From: Cydia pomonella
Lineage: Eukaryota > Arthropoda > Insecta > Lepidoptera > Tortricidae
Length of the DNA: 64,000 nucleotides
Assembly (NCBI RefSeq): GCF_033807575.1
Contig: NC_084729.1
Coordinates: 5,828,001-5,892,000 of the forward strand
Direction of reading: 5' to 3'
In this document: positions 18,403 through 29,421 of the stretch, piece after piece
Numbering within the stretch: the stretch's first letter is position 1
How the letters are laid out: the number at the start of each line of letters is the position of its first letter
Made by a program: the position numbers and the translations under genes
The notes under the pieces: generated by a model
Databases searched by the model: none
What the model was told of the DNA's origin: nothing
What the model saw: the letters and a program-made list of their open reading frames with translations, nothing else

Positions 18403-20851
18403 CTTATTTGCGCTTTTGTTTGTTTTAATAATTTCTTGCAAATTAAATTAATCTACGTATTTTTTTAGTTTTTGGCCTTGAAAATAAAAAAGATCGTTTC
18501 CAATTTTCAATATCCACTGATTCTTCGAAATACGTTTTTCTGTTTAAAGTAGCACTGTTTTCTATTTAATGTAATTTATTTTAAATTATTATTAACGCGT
18601 AGTAATATGCTACTAAGTTACATTAATATGTAAGAATTCAATGTGTTTGTTTATTTATGTGACCACAAGGAAAACGTGTTTTCGTAGTCGGTACACGCCT
18701 CATACTGTCGTATGTAGAAGATGTTTTTACCCTGTAAGTCAAAATGTTGTATCTCATTAGAATGTTATAGGATAATATGACGTTTTATTCATAAAACGAC
18801 TTTTTGCGCGGACCTTAAACCGGATCTTGATTATGTTTTTTTACAATAAGCCGGTTTAGATATCGCTCTAAGATTGAATTGGACGAATACAGACTTTAAA
18901 GAATTTAAAATAAGGGTTACGGTATGTATTTAGTCTAAAATGCAATAAAGTTTTGCTTTTCTTACTGCTCTAACCGTGTCAACTTAGTTCAAACCGTTAT
19001 CTTCCTACTTTATCAAATATAATTTGTATTCTTTGACAACTGTTAAACAGTTTGATATACATGTCTCTTTTAAGCACAGAGCAATAAGTAAGGATAGAGT
19101 GCTAACTCCATACATCAGTTTTCTTACGATCTAGCATCAGGTAGTGGATGTATCACTGGACAATAGATGCCGCGATGGATGAAAAGTATGCTTAACAAAT
19201 TTCAGGTAATATAATAACCGGATTAATCGGAACTCTATTTTCAACTCCTTCTACTCGTAATATTAGTTGTAAATTGTCAATCACGACACTTGTGACATCT
19301 GGTGTCAAGTAGCGGTACTGATAAATCCACTATTTGACCTAGATGTCGACTGCGAAATAACCCGCGTTTTGGAATGAAAACGGATGTATGGAGTCTCTAC
19401 TTATTTCTCTATGGTTAAAAGAGACAAAATGAAAAAACTATTTTTTTTTACAATTTAAGTGCTGACGTAAAAAGAGACGAATTTAATGTTCTTGGGTGTT
19501 TTATTGACATTATCATTATGTTATGTATTTATAATGTCTTGCGTATTTTTCACCTAATCTAATTTTTCCATACAACATCTCGTTGTAGGTATTTGGCCGG
19601 TTTTATACACATTTGTTTTTCAGAGTACAGAAGAAACCCTTATTTTAAAGTGATTCGATGTAATTATTTCGCTATACGTGTAAATTCGACTATATTCTTA
19701 TTGACGAAATGTCGACGCTGTTATGTTATGTTTTTTTATTTAAGTAATTCTTAATTAAGTGACATTATAATTAATCGCATATTTAATATTTTATTACGTA
19801 GCAATGGCGTCAATATTCTTTTATAATTTTGAAATGTAGATAATATATTTAATTAAGGACACCTCGTTCGTTGATCTTAAATTTTTAAATGTCATATAAT
19901 ATTGTACCCATACGAAACCCTTCTTTTCGGAAATCGGTTGAAAACAAGCGTGCATTACGTACAATGTGACCTACTTTTCCTTTATGACTGCTATCGTTAT
20001 TAACATAAATCCTGAACGTGTTACCGATTTCGTCGGCGGCAAATGCATGCTAATTTTATACAAATACAGCCCGTAGAAGGACACTGATGCAAAAGATAAG
20101 CAACGTCACGCGATTCTCCTAACTTATGGGAACTTCCTATTCTCGTAATTCGTTAGTGAAGTTAAGTAAGCCTTTTAAAACTTTTGCTACTCGTTGGTAG
20201 ATGGCGCTGTAATTAAAAAAGAGAAATTACAGTAAAGATGCTTGAATTATGCTTACTGTTTGTCCTGAAGAAACACAAATTAATGGTACGTATTGAACGC
20301 TTATTAATAATAAATTAAATAATGGCCATTTTTTTGCATTGTTTATTGAGTAGCAACTCTAATCAAGTTCTACTTAAAAACTATTCAATAATAGATGGCG
20401 CTAGAGTACATTGCATTACATTTTTTATAAAGTTGTAATGGTAGGTAAACAAAACATGACATAACACAAGCAGTTCTGCCAGTTCTGTTATGTTTTGTAT
20501 TATGAATATTATCTGATTGAATATCAAAAGGAAAATCTATGAGTTAAAATGTTTTTTTCTTTGCGTTTTTCCTTATTGGCCAATTATCGCTAACGTTCCT
20601 TAACAAATAGCTAATTATTGCGCATAATTGCCACAATTATGTAAATAAAGCATATAAAATGTATACCTACTCCACTCAGAAATATTTAACTTGGGACATT
20701 TACGGCTTGTCTTTGACATAAATTCAAACAAACTGTATTTAAGCAATACAGAATTGCAATATGATTAATGTCTCTTTGGATTTTTATAAGGAAATCTTGC
20801 TTCGTCAGTTGGATAAAACTAAAAAAAGTTTAATAAAAAAGCAAAAATATA
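18403..20851. other. Intergenic, no gene seen apart from one MITE
   Basis: AT-rich. Family A copy A8 is at 19076-19417. (A/T)AGATGGCGCT motifs occur at about 20198 and 20393. The rest gives no recognisable gene. Confidence 0.6.
19076..19417. mobile_element. Family A MITE, copy A8 (full length)
   Basis: From GCAATAAGTAAGGATAGAG to TACTTATTTCTCTATGG, with mirrored GATCTAGC../..GACCTAGATGTCG arms and the CTCCTTCTACTCGTAATATT centre. Confidence 0.85.
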
Positions 20852-20924
20852 TGATTCCGGCCAGGATCGAACTGGCGGCCTTCTGCGTGTAAAGCAGATG
20901 TGATAACCACTACACCACGGAACC
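20852..20924 (-). tRNA. tRNA-Val, anticodon UAC
   Basis: A 73-nt cloverleaf on the minus strand. The acceptor stem GGTTCCG/CGGAATC has one G-U pair, and A is the discriminator. The D-arm region is TGTAGTGGTTATCACA, the anticodon stem-loop is CTGCTTTACACGCAG with loop TTTACAC, and the T arm is GCCAG-TTCGATC-CTGGC. There is no intron. The internal B box AGTTCGATCC is intact. A T5 pol III terminator follows within 10 nt on the minus strand. It looks functional and reads GUA valine codons. Confidence 0.96.
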
Positions 20925-21344
20925 AATTGAATTATTTGTTGAAAATATGGTTTATATCTTAAGTAAATAAAGCTAGTTACGTCACAGCATATTACTATAA
21001 AAAAGTCTAACGCAGCTTAGAAGTAAATTTTGATAGTTATGAATTTAATATTAAGGGTTTAATAGGATTCCTCGAGGAGCTGGGCTGGCAGGACTAGCCC
21101 ACCCTCACATGTCACGCAAAATAGGCGCTCGTCGTCGACTTGCGGAAAATCGCCCGAATACAATACAATAGTTATGAATTTTTAACACAGCGAGTATAGA
21201 GTCCGTCCAAGCTAACTTTGCACACATTTGAATAGAACAAAGTTAAGCTGTGTCATTACAAACGTCATATAATCGGACCACGCTTCCACGCTAAGTTTTC
21301 ATGCCAACTGCTACGTCAACTATGAATTTAAGGGATGAGTATGT

Positions 21345-21500
21345 GTTTTTTTTTTATTCCACGACGGTGGCAAACAAGCATACGGCCCGCCTGATGGTAA
21401 GCAGTCACCGTAGCCTATGGCCGCCTGCAACCCCACAGGTGTTACATGGGCGTCGCCGACCCTTTAAAAATCTGTACACCTCTTTTTTTTTTTTAAGAAC
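21345..21500 (+). mobile_element. CR1-like LINE 3'-end fragment
   Basis: CCACGACGGTGGCAAACAAG, GGCCCGCCTGATGGTAAGC and TGTTACATGGGCGTCGCCGA form a lepidopteran LINE tail bounded by T-rich runs. No ORF. Confidence 0.7.
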
Positions 21501-21597
21501 CTGCCAACCGAACTTTGCTTACTGCAAGTTTGTGCAAAGTAAGCGTGGTCAGTCTATTTTCATAGAAACATTTCATTTTTACAAGCTTTTATTTAAC

Positions 21598-21910
21598 TTA
21601 CCCTGTTAGTATGTATGGGACAAATCTTGCAACTTGCAAGTTAAATTTGACCCACTTCCCGGTTTCCGATGAAGCTGAAAATTTGCATACATATGTAAGT
21701 CGGGCGACAATGCAATATTATGGTACCATCAAGCTGATCTGATGATGGAGACAGGAGGTACCCATAGGAACTGTGTGTTAAAACAACGCAACCTAATTGT
21801 GTTTGGGGTTTTTAGAATTGTCTCGATGAGTATTAGTTGCCTGTGGAAGAAAAGTACAGTCAGCGATAAAAGATTGTACCAAAAATGAAATTTTTGCCAA
21901 AAACTTATTT
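21598..21910 (+). repeat. Family D repeat (GACCCACTTCCCGGTTTCCG), copy 1
   Basis: Landmarks are CCTGTTAGTATGTATGG, AAATTTGACCCACTTCC, TGCAATATTATGGTACCATC, GTGTTTGGGGTTTTTAGAAT and AAAAGTACAGTCAGCGATAA. Other copies are at 54305, 57440, 58590 and 59105. The element type is not known to me. Confidence 0.75.
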
Positions 21911-22165
21911 ATTTATGATGACATTGCTATACCTTGTAATTTCAAATGCCGCATTAATCTACAGTATGTATCTACTCAAACCCGTAAATGTTTAGGTCAT
22001 ACTCGTACCAAGTCATACTGAGCAATTTTTACTATGGAACCGACCGAGAAATCGCGAAAAAAAAATTGACTCCCCCGTAGGAAATTTCAACATCAGACCA
22101 GCAAAATGTATGAAACAGCCAAATTCTTTTTCGCGATTTCAGTGTGGATCCGTCCTAATTACGGG

Positions 22166-22392
22166 CCTGGAGACCGATTTTTGAATTTCGAGCGCTCGAT
22201 TTCGTCAATCGAAAATCTGTGGAAAACGGCGAAATGCTATTCTTTGAATACGAGCGATAGAAATTGGGATTCTAGTGGTATTGACCACTCGTTTTCAATT
22301 ATATTGGGAAAGTTTAAATGCCTAATAGTAGAGATATTATTGAACAACATACACGAAATCGAGTGGTCGAAATTAAAAAATCGGCTCCCTAT
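22166..22392. mobile_element. Palindromic MITE (GATTTTTGAATTTCGAGCGC), copy E2
   Basis: Ends GGAGACCGATTTTTGAATTT and AAATTAAAAAATCGGCTCCC are inverted. The centre has GGTATTGACCACTCGTTTTC. Sister copies are at 17765, 55858 and 63655. Confidence 0.85.
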
Positions 22393-24235
22393 CGTTTTCC
22401 GTTACGGAATATCAGCACATCGTTAATAATATTTGAAATGTAAATATTACTTTGTATCTAATTGCCAAAAATGATCCATGTTTGATATTTTTGCATATGA
22501 ACCATTTCTTTACATTTCAGATATTGTAAACGATGTGCTGATATTTGGTGAAACGGAAAAATATTCTTGCTCGGGCCTGATATCAGGCCTGATAAAGAGT
22601 GGATGTAATTGGCACTTCTGCTTGTATTTTCCTCACAACGCACTTCGCACATAGCCAAGAGACTCAACACCTGCTCAACACACAAATTACGCGGCAAAAG
22701 TACTTTAGTTTTCATCGTAAACGTTCCTCCTTTAATATTTATGTATGCTAAAAATGTTATATCATCGACTGTACTTTGGGCCGTCAGAGTATTGGACTCG
22801 TAAAAACGAACAATCTGTTTTCGGTAAATACTCCAATCGCATCGTTTTTATGATGCGGGTACATTTTTAACCAACTTGGAAACCTCGATAGCCGAAAGAT
22901 TTTCAAACGTTGGCACGTTAATTAGCACAGAAATATGTAACAAATATAATATAGTGCAAGTAAAAAGGTCACAGACCGACTCACGCATATTTGACGTCAT
23001 ACGCCTAGTGACGTCATAGGTCAATGTATAAATAAAACTGCCCACGAATACTTTAGCCTTTATTTCGGATTGATCGAATCACTTCGCACCCTCAAGGTGC
23101 TATAAATAAAATATAATTTTCACTTCTTACCGACCACTATTCGTGAACAGTCAAGAACGTTGTAATAATCCCTAATGTGAACGAAAATGCATGAGAATTT
23201 TTCAAACTAAATGTAGACATCGTAGTGTACATTATGGAGACTTAATATGACTATTAAAGCTCAAAGTTATATTTTTAAACTATTTAATTGACGATTAACG
23301 TTTTACAGGGTTGATATAAAAAGTGCAGTTAGCGCCTGTTCAATGTTGAAGGCAAAATATCACGCGCATTGAATCTCACAGGAAACATCGACTAACTTGA
23401 TACCCGTACCATGAGTCACTGACTATGTCCAAACTGACATATACGCTATCAAGAACGTAATTTACTTTCTGCAGTGGCAGCATGGTTCTATTTTTATCGC
23501 TTGTCACTATGCCCGTCACTTTCGCACTTACATACTTGTTAGAACGTGACAGGTATGGTGACAAATGATAAAGAGCCGACCATCTTAGCCCTAGGTGGTT
23601 GTCGTTGAGATTCAAGATGGCGACAACGTCTCGAGAATATTTTTTTGCGTTTTCCTCGTTAGTGTAATATTGATAGCTTATTATGCAGTGAACTATCGTA
23701 GAAGTGTGCATCTAATGAAAAACTAATCTTGAAACGCGTTTAACCATGTTTTAATCAACACCCGGCAATCAAATCGTGGCTTTTAGGAAAGTCCAGCTAT
23801 CTCTTTACTAAAAGCAACTATCGAACAACGTCATGCTCTACGAGCACACTTAAAACTTACAACGAAACTTGCCATTGGCAAAACCATCATAGATTTGATG
23901 GAAGCTATATTTAAAATAAGAAGAATTTACTTTCTATACATCTCTCTTGCACTTCTATGCGAGTACGAGCGAGATGCATAGAAAGTAAGTTACGTTCTAG
24001 ATAGCATTTATGCCAGTGCCGAACTGGTGGTAGCCACACAGGAGTCTGAACGCTAGACATGGTTGTCTTTCATTTCAAAGACATTTAATTAGGTTTTTCT
24101 ATGGGTTTCTCGTTCGCCTCCTTCGTATAGACATCGCAAAGTTAAAATTACTCTATCGCTAATTTTTTAACTCCAGGTTCACAGCCAGGATTTTTTTTTC
24201 AATACGTGTAACTCAAATACAAGAAATGTAATATA
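22393..24235. other. Intergenic, repeat remnants only
   Basis: 22560-22700 shares GTGGATGTAATTGGC with 34008-34022. 23472-23595 is repeated at 24420-24545. The open frames here are short and match no family I know. Confidence 0.55.
23472..23595. repeat. Repeat G, copy 1
   Basis: CACTATGCCCGTCACTTTCG, TTACATACTTGTTAGAACGT, and ATGGTGACAAATGATAAAGA match the copy at 24420-24545 almost base for base. Confidence 0.85.
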
Positions 24236-24412
24236 CCTACTGGATGTTTATTAAGTCACCTGCAATAATTTACGAGCTGAATATATAGGTCATACTGAGC
24301 AACTTTTACTATGGGAACAACGCCGAAATTGCCAAAAAAAATGTGATATTCGCATTTTTTGATTATCCATCCCGTAAATTATCGCAGGTGACTAAATAAA
24401 CACCCTGTATAT
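24236..24412. mobile_element. MITE with GTTTATTAAGTCACCTGC ends
   Basis: Left end ATGTTTATTAAGTCACCTGC and right end GCAGGTGACTAAATAAACAC are inverted over roughly 35 bp. No ORF. Confidence 0.8.
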
Positions 24413-24419
24413 GTATCCA

Positions 24420-24545
24420 GCGGCGGCATCATGGTTCCACTTTTATCACTTGTCACTATGTCCGTCACTTTCGCGCTTACATACTTGTTAGAACGTGACC
24501 GGCATGGTGACAAATGATAAAGAGCCAACCATCTTAGCCCAGCGT
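24420..24545. repeat. Repeat G, copy 2
   Basis: Near-identical to 23472-23595 and in the same orientation, starting a few bases from the end of the MITE at 24236-24412. Confidence 0.85.
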
Positions 24546-24626
24546 GGCCCAGCTGGTCGTCAACTTTGTCGACAGAAGGGACCTTTTTACTCTATGAAAA
24601 ATGGAGGCTAAATAATTAATTAAAAA

Positions 24627-25175
24627 CCCTAAATAATAACTCTTCTTGAGCCAGCTGGTATTGTAAGAGACGATGGTAAGAGACCGGACGGAATGTCACT
24701 AATTCCGTGGAAGATGGGACGGGTGCTGGTGTGGGACGCCACATGTGTAGACACCCTAGCCCCGTCTCATCTCCACGGCACAACTGCAAAAGCCGGCGCG
24801 GCGGCAGAGGCGGCCGAAAAATTAAAAAAGATCAAATATAGGGGTCTCGGCCCCGAATACGATTTCGTACCTTTTGGCGTCGAGACCCTTGGCCCGTGGG
24901 GTCCAAATGCATCTACACTGTTCAAGGAATTATCCAAAAAAATAGCAGACGCTACCGGTGATCGTAGAGCTGGCAGCTTCCTCGCACAGAGAATAAGTAT
25001 TGCGATACAACGAGGAAATGCTGCCAGCATCTACGGCACCATGCCGCAGGGGGATAGTTTTTAATTATTTATTTTAAGATTAGTTTATTTATTTTTAGAT
25101 TTAGATTTTAAGTTTTATATGTATTATGTTGTGTTTATAAATACTTAGATTATCTTAAATAAATAAATTGAAACA
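24627..25175 (+). mobile_element. Retroelement ORF C-terminus, 5'-truncated, with 3' tail
   Basis: The open frame reads LLEPAGIVRDDGKRPDGM at its start, then LIPWKMGRVLVWDATCVDTL, FVPFGVETLGPWGPNA and QRISIAIQRGNAASIYGT, ending at 25064. I recognise this as the C-terminal domain that follows the reverse transcriptase in a widespread group of animal non-LTR elements. It has no in-frame stop over about 145 codons. The 3' UTR ends in AATAAATAAATTG. Upstream sequence is unrelated, so the element is truncated. The function of this domain is not known to me. Confidence 0.75.
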
Positions 25176-25788
25176 TTTTTTGTTCCTGCAAGTTTGTGTT
25201 TGACTTGATGGTTGAGTGGTACAATTGTGTATCGAGCAATAAAGTTAAATTAAATAAATTGCTTATAATTAAGGTACTATACAGAGTACAAAGTATACAC
25301 TATGTGAAACTCAAGTTTACTTGTGTAATTATTGCAACATAATTTAAAATACCGCACACGATAATTTCAAATTGCCAACTTTCTAATTGCCATACCGACT
25401 TATTGACGTTAGTCACAACATTATAAATTGTGTCTTTCCATATAAACGGGTCCTTATTGCGATTAACGGAGTTATTCCCAGCTGTTATAAACAAACATTT
25501 TTGTCAGAAAGAGCTTAGAAAAAATATTTTTTTTTCATCACACTTGCTCGAAAAAGATCTTATTTCATGCAGGTATACAAAGGACAAAGGCCTTAATAGT
25601 TTAATATTTTTGTTTATGTTTAAAATTATTTAAAATATTTTTAGGTAGATCATTTTCAATCGTGGCTGAATGCCGAATGGGTCTGTCCCTTCGATGCCTA
25701 ACCTGTCAAGAAATTACAAAATGGCGGATGTTACCGTATTTAAGAAGGCCCCTAACTAATCAGAAGCCCCGATCTGTTATAAGAATAG
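25176..25788. other. Intergenic, nothing recognised
   Basis: AT-rich sequence without a supported gene or repeat. It forms the left flank of the LINE at 25789-29225. Confidence 0.5.
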
Positions 25789-26142
25789 TACTTATATTTC
25801 ACGCGTTTATTCAAAAATAATTACAGAAATGTTTTTTTACCGTATTTTTATTACGTAAATATTATAAATTATATTCTCGATTCCCGGCACTACGGCAATA
25901 AATACCTTAGTTACAATAAATTAAATCCAAACACATGTAAAAATCCAAGACTTGTGACTAAGCCACATGACTTGAGCAATGTAGAACCGAAGGGCACTAT
26001 CCCATATTACTTTAAAAAATGCCTACAAAAAATGAGTAACATACATCAAAAAACTTTTAAGCAAAAAACTATCACTGATTTTTTCCAAAGAATCGATGTG
26101 GTCAACGCACATAAAGCGGACGATAACTTTTTTCGTCGCTAA
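25789..26142 (+). CDS. LINE ORF1 C-terminal remnant
   Basis: A frame open from 25789 to the TAA at 26142 carries SRHYGNKYLSYNKLNPN, NPRLVTKPHDLSNVEPKG and FFQRIDVVNAHKADDNFF. No CCHC or PHD finger remains. It overlaps the start of the next ORF by 47 nt in another frame, as in two-ORF LINEs. Assignment as ORF1 rests on position and overlap; the true 5' end of the element is not visible. Confidence 0.55.
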   Translation, partial: YLYFTRLFKNNYRNVFLPYFYYVNIINYILDSRHYGNKYLSYNKLNPNTCKNPRLVTKPHDLSNVEPKGTIPYYFKKCLQKMSNIHQKTFKQKTITDFFQRIDVVNAHKADDNFFRR

Positions 26143-29017
26143 AAATAACCTTTTCAAAATATTCCACCAAAACATAGCAGGTTTAGTGAGCAAAAGCGAT
26201 TTACTCGAAATTACAATTGATGAACTATCCAAAAACCACAATCGTTTTGACGTTTTATGTTTTACGGAAACATTCATTAAAACAGGTATGGAAGGTAATT
26301 TACGTATGACTGGATATCGACTAGCAGCATCGTACTCTAGATCTCATCAAAAGAGAGGCGGTTCATGTATATTCTGTGCAAACCATATTCAAACTCAGAA
26401 ATTGAGCTTTTTAGATGAAATTTCTGAAGACTATATTTTTGAGTGTTGTGGTATAGAGATAATGTCTATAAAATGTATCATTATTTGTGTTTACAGAACA
26501 CCGTCAGCTGACGCAACTAATTTCCTGAAAAAACTAGAAAGCTTGATAAGCAAGCTAAAATATAAAACAAAATATAAGATAATAATCGCTGGAGACTTCA
26601 ACATCGACATACTTAAAATCACAGTAAATTCAAATGAGCTTAGAAGAATTGCTTCAAATAATAATTTTTCATTACATATAAATAACCCCACGCGTAGAGA
26701 AGCATGCCTCGACCAAATAATATCAAATATCCCTGAATCTGAAAGTGAAATTCTCAAATTGGGTTTGTCCGACCACGAAACTGCACAAAGTTTAATGTTT
26801 CCAATAAGTAAAATAGATAAACCGCTTCTTTGGTATTACCATTTTAAGAGAGACTATAGTGCAGAAAACCTAAAAAAATTCTGCGACTGTATCGCTAGGT
26901 TATCCTGGTCTGAAGTGTATACTGAAAGTAACGTGTCGGTGGCATTCAAACACTTTCATGATACATTTACCTTTTTTTATAATTTAGGTTTTCCCATCTT
27001 AAAAATAAAAAGCACGAATAAGCCTAAATCTTGTGAATGGTTTACAAGGGGAATCAAAAAATCTGTAAAAACAAAGAGACGTTTGCGTTTTAACTATTAT
27101 CAAAAACCAAAAGGTCACGCTAGCTATCAAAACGCAAAACAGAAGTTTAATAACTATTCAAAAATTCTTAAACGTTGTATACACCAAGCTCAAAAATGTG
27201 CAAACGCAAAATATGTTTCTCGATCGAAAAACATATGTAGAGCGACTTGGGATATAATTAAAAACGCTACTAAAACTCAATCACGTGACGCGTACATTGG
27301 AAAATTAGTTATTAACAATAATATTATATCTAATCCCACTGATATCGCGAATGCTTTTAATGACTTTTACATAAATTTAACGAATTCAAACCTGGGTAAC
27401 ACGCCTACATCTGCCGACTTACTAGTAAAAGCAAATAACGCAAATATGTTTTTGGTCCCAACTAATAAATACGAAATTAGTAAAATAATTAATATGCTTA
27501 AACCTACAAACTCAGCTGGTTATGATGAAATCCAGACCAAGGTATTAAAGATATGTAAAGAGAAAATCGCTGAAGTACTTAGTTATCTAGTAAATATGTC
27601 TTTTATAAGTGGAGTTTTTCCTATAACCCTAAAGAGAGCTTTAATCAAGCCGCTATTTAAAAAAGGTAGCAAAGAAAGTGTAGAAAACTTTAGACCAATT
27701 GCTCTTATTCCAGTTTTCTCAAAGATATTTGAGAAAGTGTTTCATGAACGCATCACCTCATTTTTAAACAAATTTAATTTAATCAAAGCTGAACAATTTG
27801 GTTTTCAGAAAGGGAAATCGACCTCTTTAGCAGCGTTCACTTTAACAAATGATATATTGAGTTACATGAACCAGAGTTTGCCAGTAACTGCGGTATTTTT
27901 TGACATGAGCCGGGCTTTTGATTTTGTCTGCCACGAAACCTTGCTAGCAAAATGTGAACTCTACGGCATACGAGGAGTCGTTAATGATTGGCTTAGAGAT
28001 TATTTGCATGCCAGGACTCAGTTTGTGGAGGTATTACAAATTGATTCTAACAAAACAGTAACTGCTTATCAATCGTCTACTAAACTTAACAGTGTCGGAG
28101 TGCCTCAGGGGAGTATTTTAGGACCCTTACTGTTCCTATTGTACATTAACGATTTACCTAATGTAACGAGGTTCAAATGTACTCTCTTCGCAGATGACCT
28201 GTCCATCGTCATCCCTTGTAGTGACCCTAGGACATATAACAATGACATTAATGACACAATCAAAAACATTGTAACCTGGTTAAACCAGAATAATTTGAAT
28301 GTTAATTTACAAAAGACAACATTCATCCAGTTCGTAAATAGGAATGCTCTCAAACAACCTCTCACAGTTACTTTTTTAAATCAAATTGTAACGGAGTCCC
28401 ATCAGACTAACTTTTTAGGTATATGCGTGGATGATACTTTATCCTGGAATGAACATATTAATAAAGTATGCAGTAAAGTAAATTCGTTTGCATATGCGTT
28501 ATGGAGGTTGACAAAAATTAGCAGTAAAGAGACTGCAATACAGGCGTATCACGGCTATGTTTGCTCTGTACTTAGATATGGTATTCTTGTTTGGGGGAAT
28601 TCAAGTTATGCAAATCAAGCACTGTTAGCACAAAAAAAGTGCATTAGAGCTATTTGTAATGTAGACATAATGACCTCATGCAGACCTCTATTTAGAAATA
28701 TGAAACTTCTGACTGTGCCAAGCATGTATCTATATGAAATTTGTTTGTTTGTTAGAATGCATCCTGAACTTTTTACTACGTTTAAGGACATTTGTCAGTT
28801 TAATACAAGATACCCTAATCGTCTCGTCATACCCGCAAAAAAGACAGTATTGTATGGAAAGAGCGCTTACTGTATGGCAATAAAAATTTATAACTGTCTC
28901 CAAGATGAACTGAAATCATTACCATTTAGTCTATTTAAGCGTAAACTTAAAAGTTGGTTAATACAACAGTGTTTTTATTCAATTGATGATTTTTTTGACT
29001 ATTTCCGATATGATTAG
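26096..29017 (+). CDS. Non-LTR retrotransposon ORF2: endonuclease and reverse transcriptase, 973 residues
   Basis: It encodes the enzyme for target-primed reverse transcription. The N-terminal APE-type endonuclease (about residues 18-240) shows FHQNIAGL, CFTETF, CVYRTP, IIAGDFNIDI, CLDQII and GLSDHE. The reverse transcriptase (about 490-760) shows KRALIKPLFKKGS, NFRPIALIPVFSKIFE, QFGFQKGKST, AVFFDMSRAFD, GVPQGSILGPLLFLLYINDL and the catalytic box FADD. The tail domain continues to residue 973 with no stop or frameshift, so the protein may still be active. The overall plan fits the CR1/jockey branch. FADD in place of the usual YADD occurs in other LINEs. Its own codon use is A-rich, like many LINEs. 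Confidence 0.95.
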   Translation: MWSTHIKRTITFFVAKNNLFKIFHQNIAGLVSKSDLLEITIDELSKNHNRFDVLCFTETFIKTGMEGNLRMTGYRLAASYSRSHQKRGGSCIFCANHIQTQKLSFLDEISEDYIFECCGIEIMSIKCIIICVYRTPSADATNFLKKLESLISKLKYKTKYKIIIAGDFNIDILKITVNSNELRRIASNNNFSLHINNPTRREACLDQIISNIPESESEILKLGLSDHETAQSLMFPISKIDKPLLWYYHFKRDYSAENLKKFCDCIARLSWSEVYTESNVSVAFKHFHDTFTFFYNLGFPILKIKSTNKPKSCEWFTRGIKKSVKTKRRLRFNYYQKPKGHASYQNAKQKFNNYSKILKRCIHQAQKCANAKYVSRSKNICRATWDIIKNATKTQSRDAYIGKLVINNNIISNPTDIANAFNDFYINLTNSNLGNTPTSADLLVKANNANMFLVPTNKYEISKIINMLKPTNSAGYDEIQTKVLKICKEKIAEVLSYLVNMSFISGVFPITLKRALIKPLFKKGSKESVENFRPIALIPVFSKIFEKVFHERITSFLNKFNLIKAEQFGFQKGKSTSLAAFTLTNDILSYMNQSLPVTAVFFDMSRAFDFVCHETLLAKCELYGIRGVVNDWLRDYLHARTQFVEVLQIDSNKTVTAYQSSTKLNSVGVPQGSILGPLLFLLYINDLPNVTRFKCTLFADDLSIVIPCSDPRTYNNDINDTIKNIVTWLNQNNLNVNLQKTTFIQFVNRNALKQPLTVTFLNQIVTESHQTNFLGICVDDTLSWNEHINKVCSKVNSFAYALWRLTKISSKETAIQAYHGYVCSVLRYGILVWGNSSYANQALLAQKKCIRAICNVDIMTSCRPLFRNMKLLTVPSMYLYEICLFVRMHPELFTTFKDICQFNTRYPNRLVIPAKKTVLYGKSAYCMAIKIYNCLQDELKSLPFSLFKRKLKSWLIQQCFYSIDDFFDYFRYD

Positions 29018-29225
29018 ACACTGATAATTGCAATTAGATTAAGTATGACATTTGTTTTTTTTTTTGTATAATATTAGATTTATTAGCATAGTTAATAGAT
29101 GTATGCGTGTTTGTGTTTTTGCATGCCAGTTGCTGGTAAAATATGCATGTGCTTCTTTACTAAGTCCATCTTGTATACCATATTTTATGCAAAATAAAGA
29201 TATTTTGATTTTGATTTTGATTTTA

Positions 29226-29421
29226 CATTCCTACATACATTAATGTGTTATACTTTCAAAAAACGGCTACAAACATTTTAAGCGAGAGCTGCTCCATATA
29301 AAAATGAACCACGAGGAAAAGAAAAGAGGAAGATTCCAAGAAAAGAATTTAAGTATTTGAAGGTTTTATTTTTTTTATCATAGTTTTTTGTGTAATTTGA
29401 CATTTAGAGACAGTATACATC
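29226..29421 (+). mobile_element. Old LINE 3' region, left part (split by an insertion)
   Basis: The sequence up to GACATTTAGAG..TATACATC (29399-29421) continues naturally at 33199, after removal of the inserted segment. It was the target of the insertion at 29422-33175. Confidence 0.6.

Larger units (their letters stand above)
25789..29225 (+). mobile_element. CR1/jockey-branch LINE, nearly complete
   Basis: It comprises the ORF1 remnant, an intact ORF2, a 3' UTR of about 200 bp, the signal AATAAAG at about 29192 and a short (GATTTT)n tail ending near 29225. No long poly-A is present; a short tandem tail is usual for CR1-like elements. A target-site duplication could not be identified. Confidence 0.88.
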
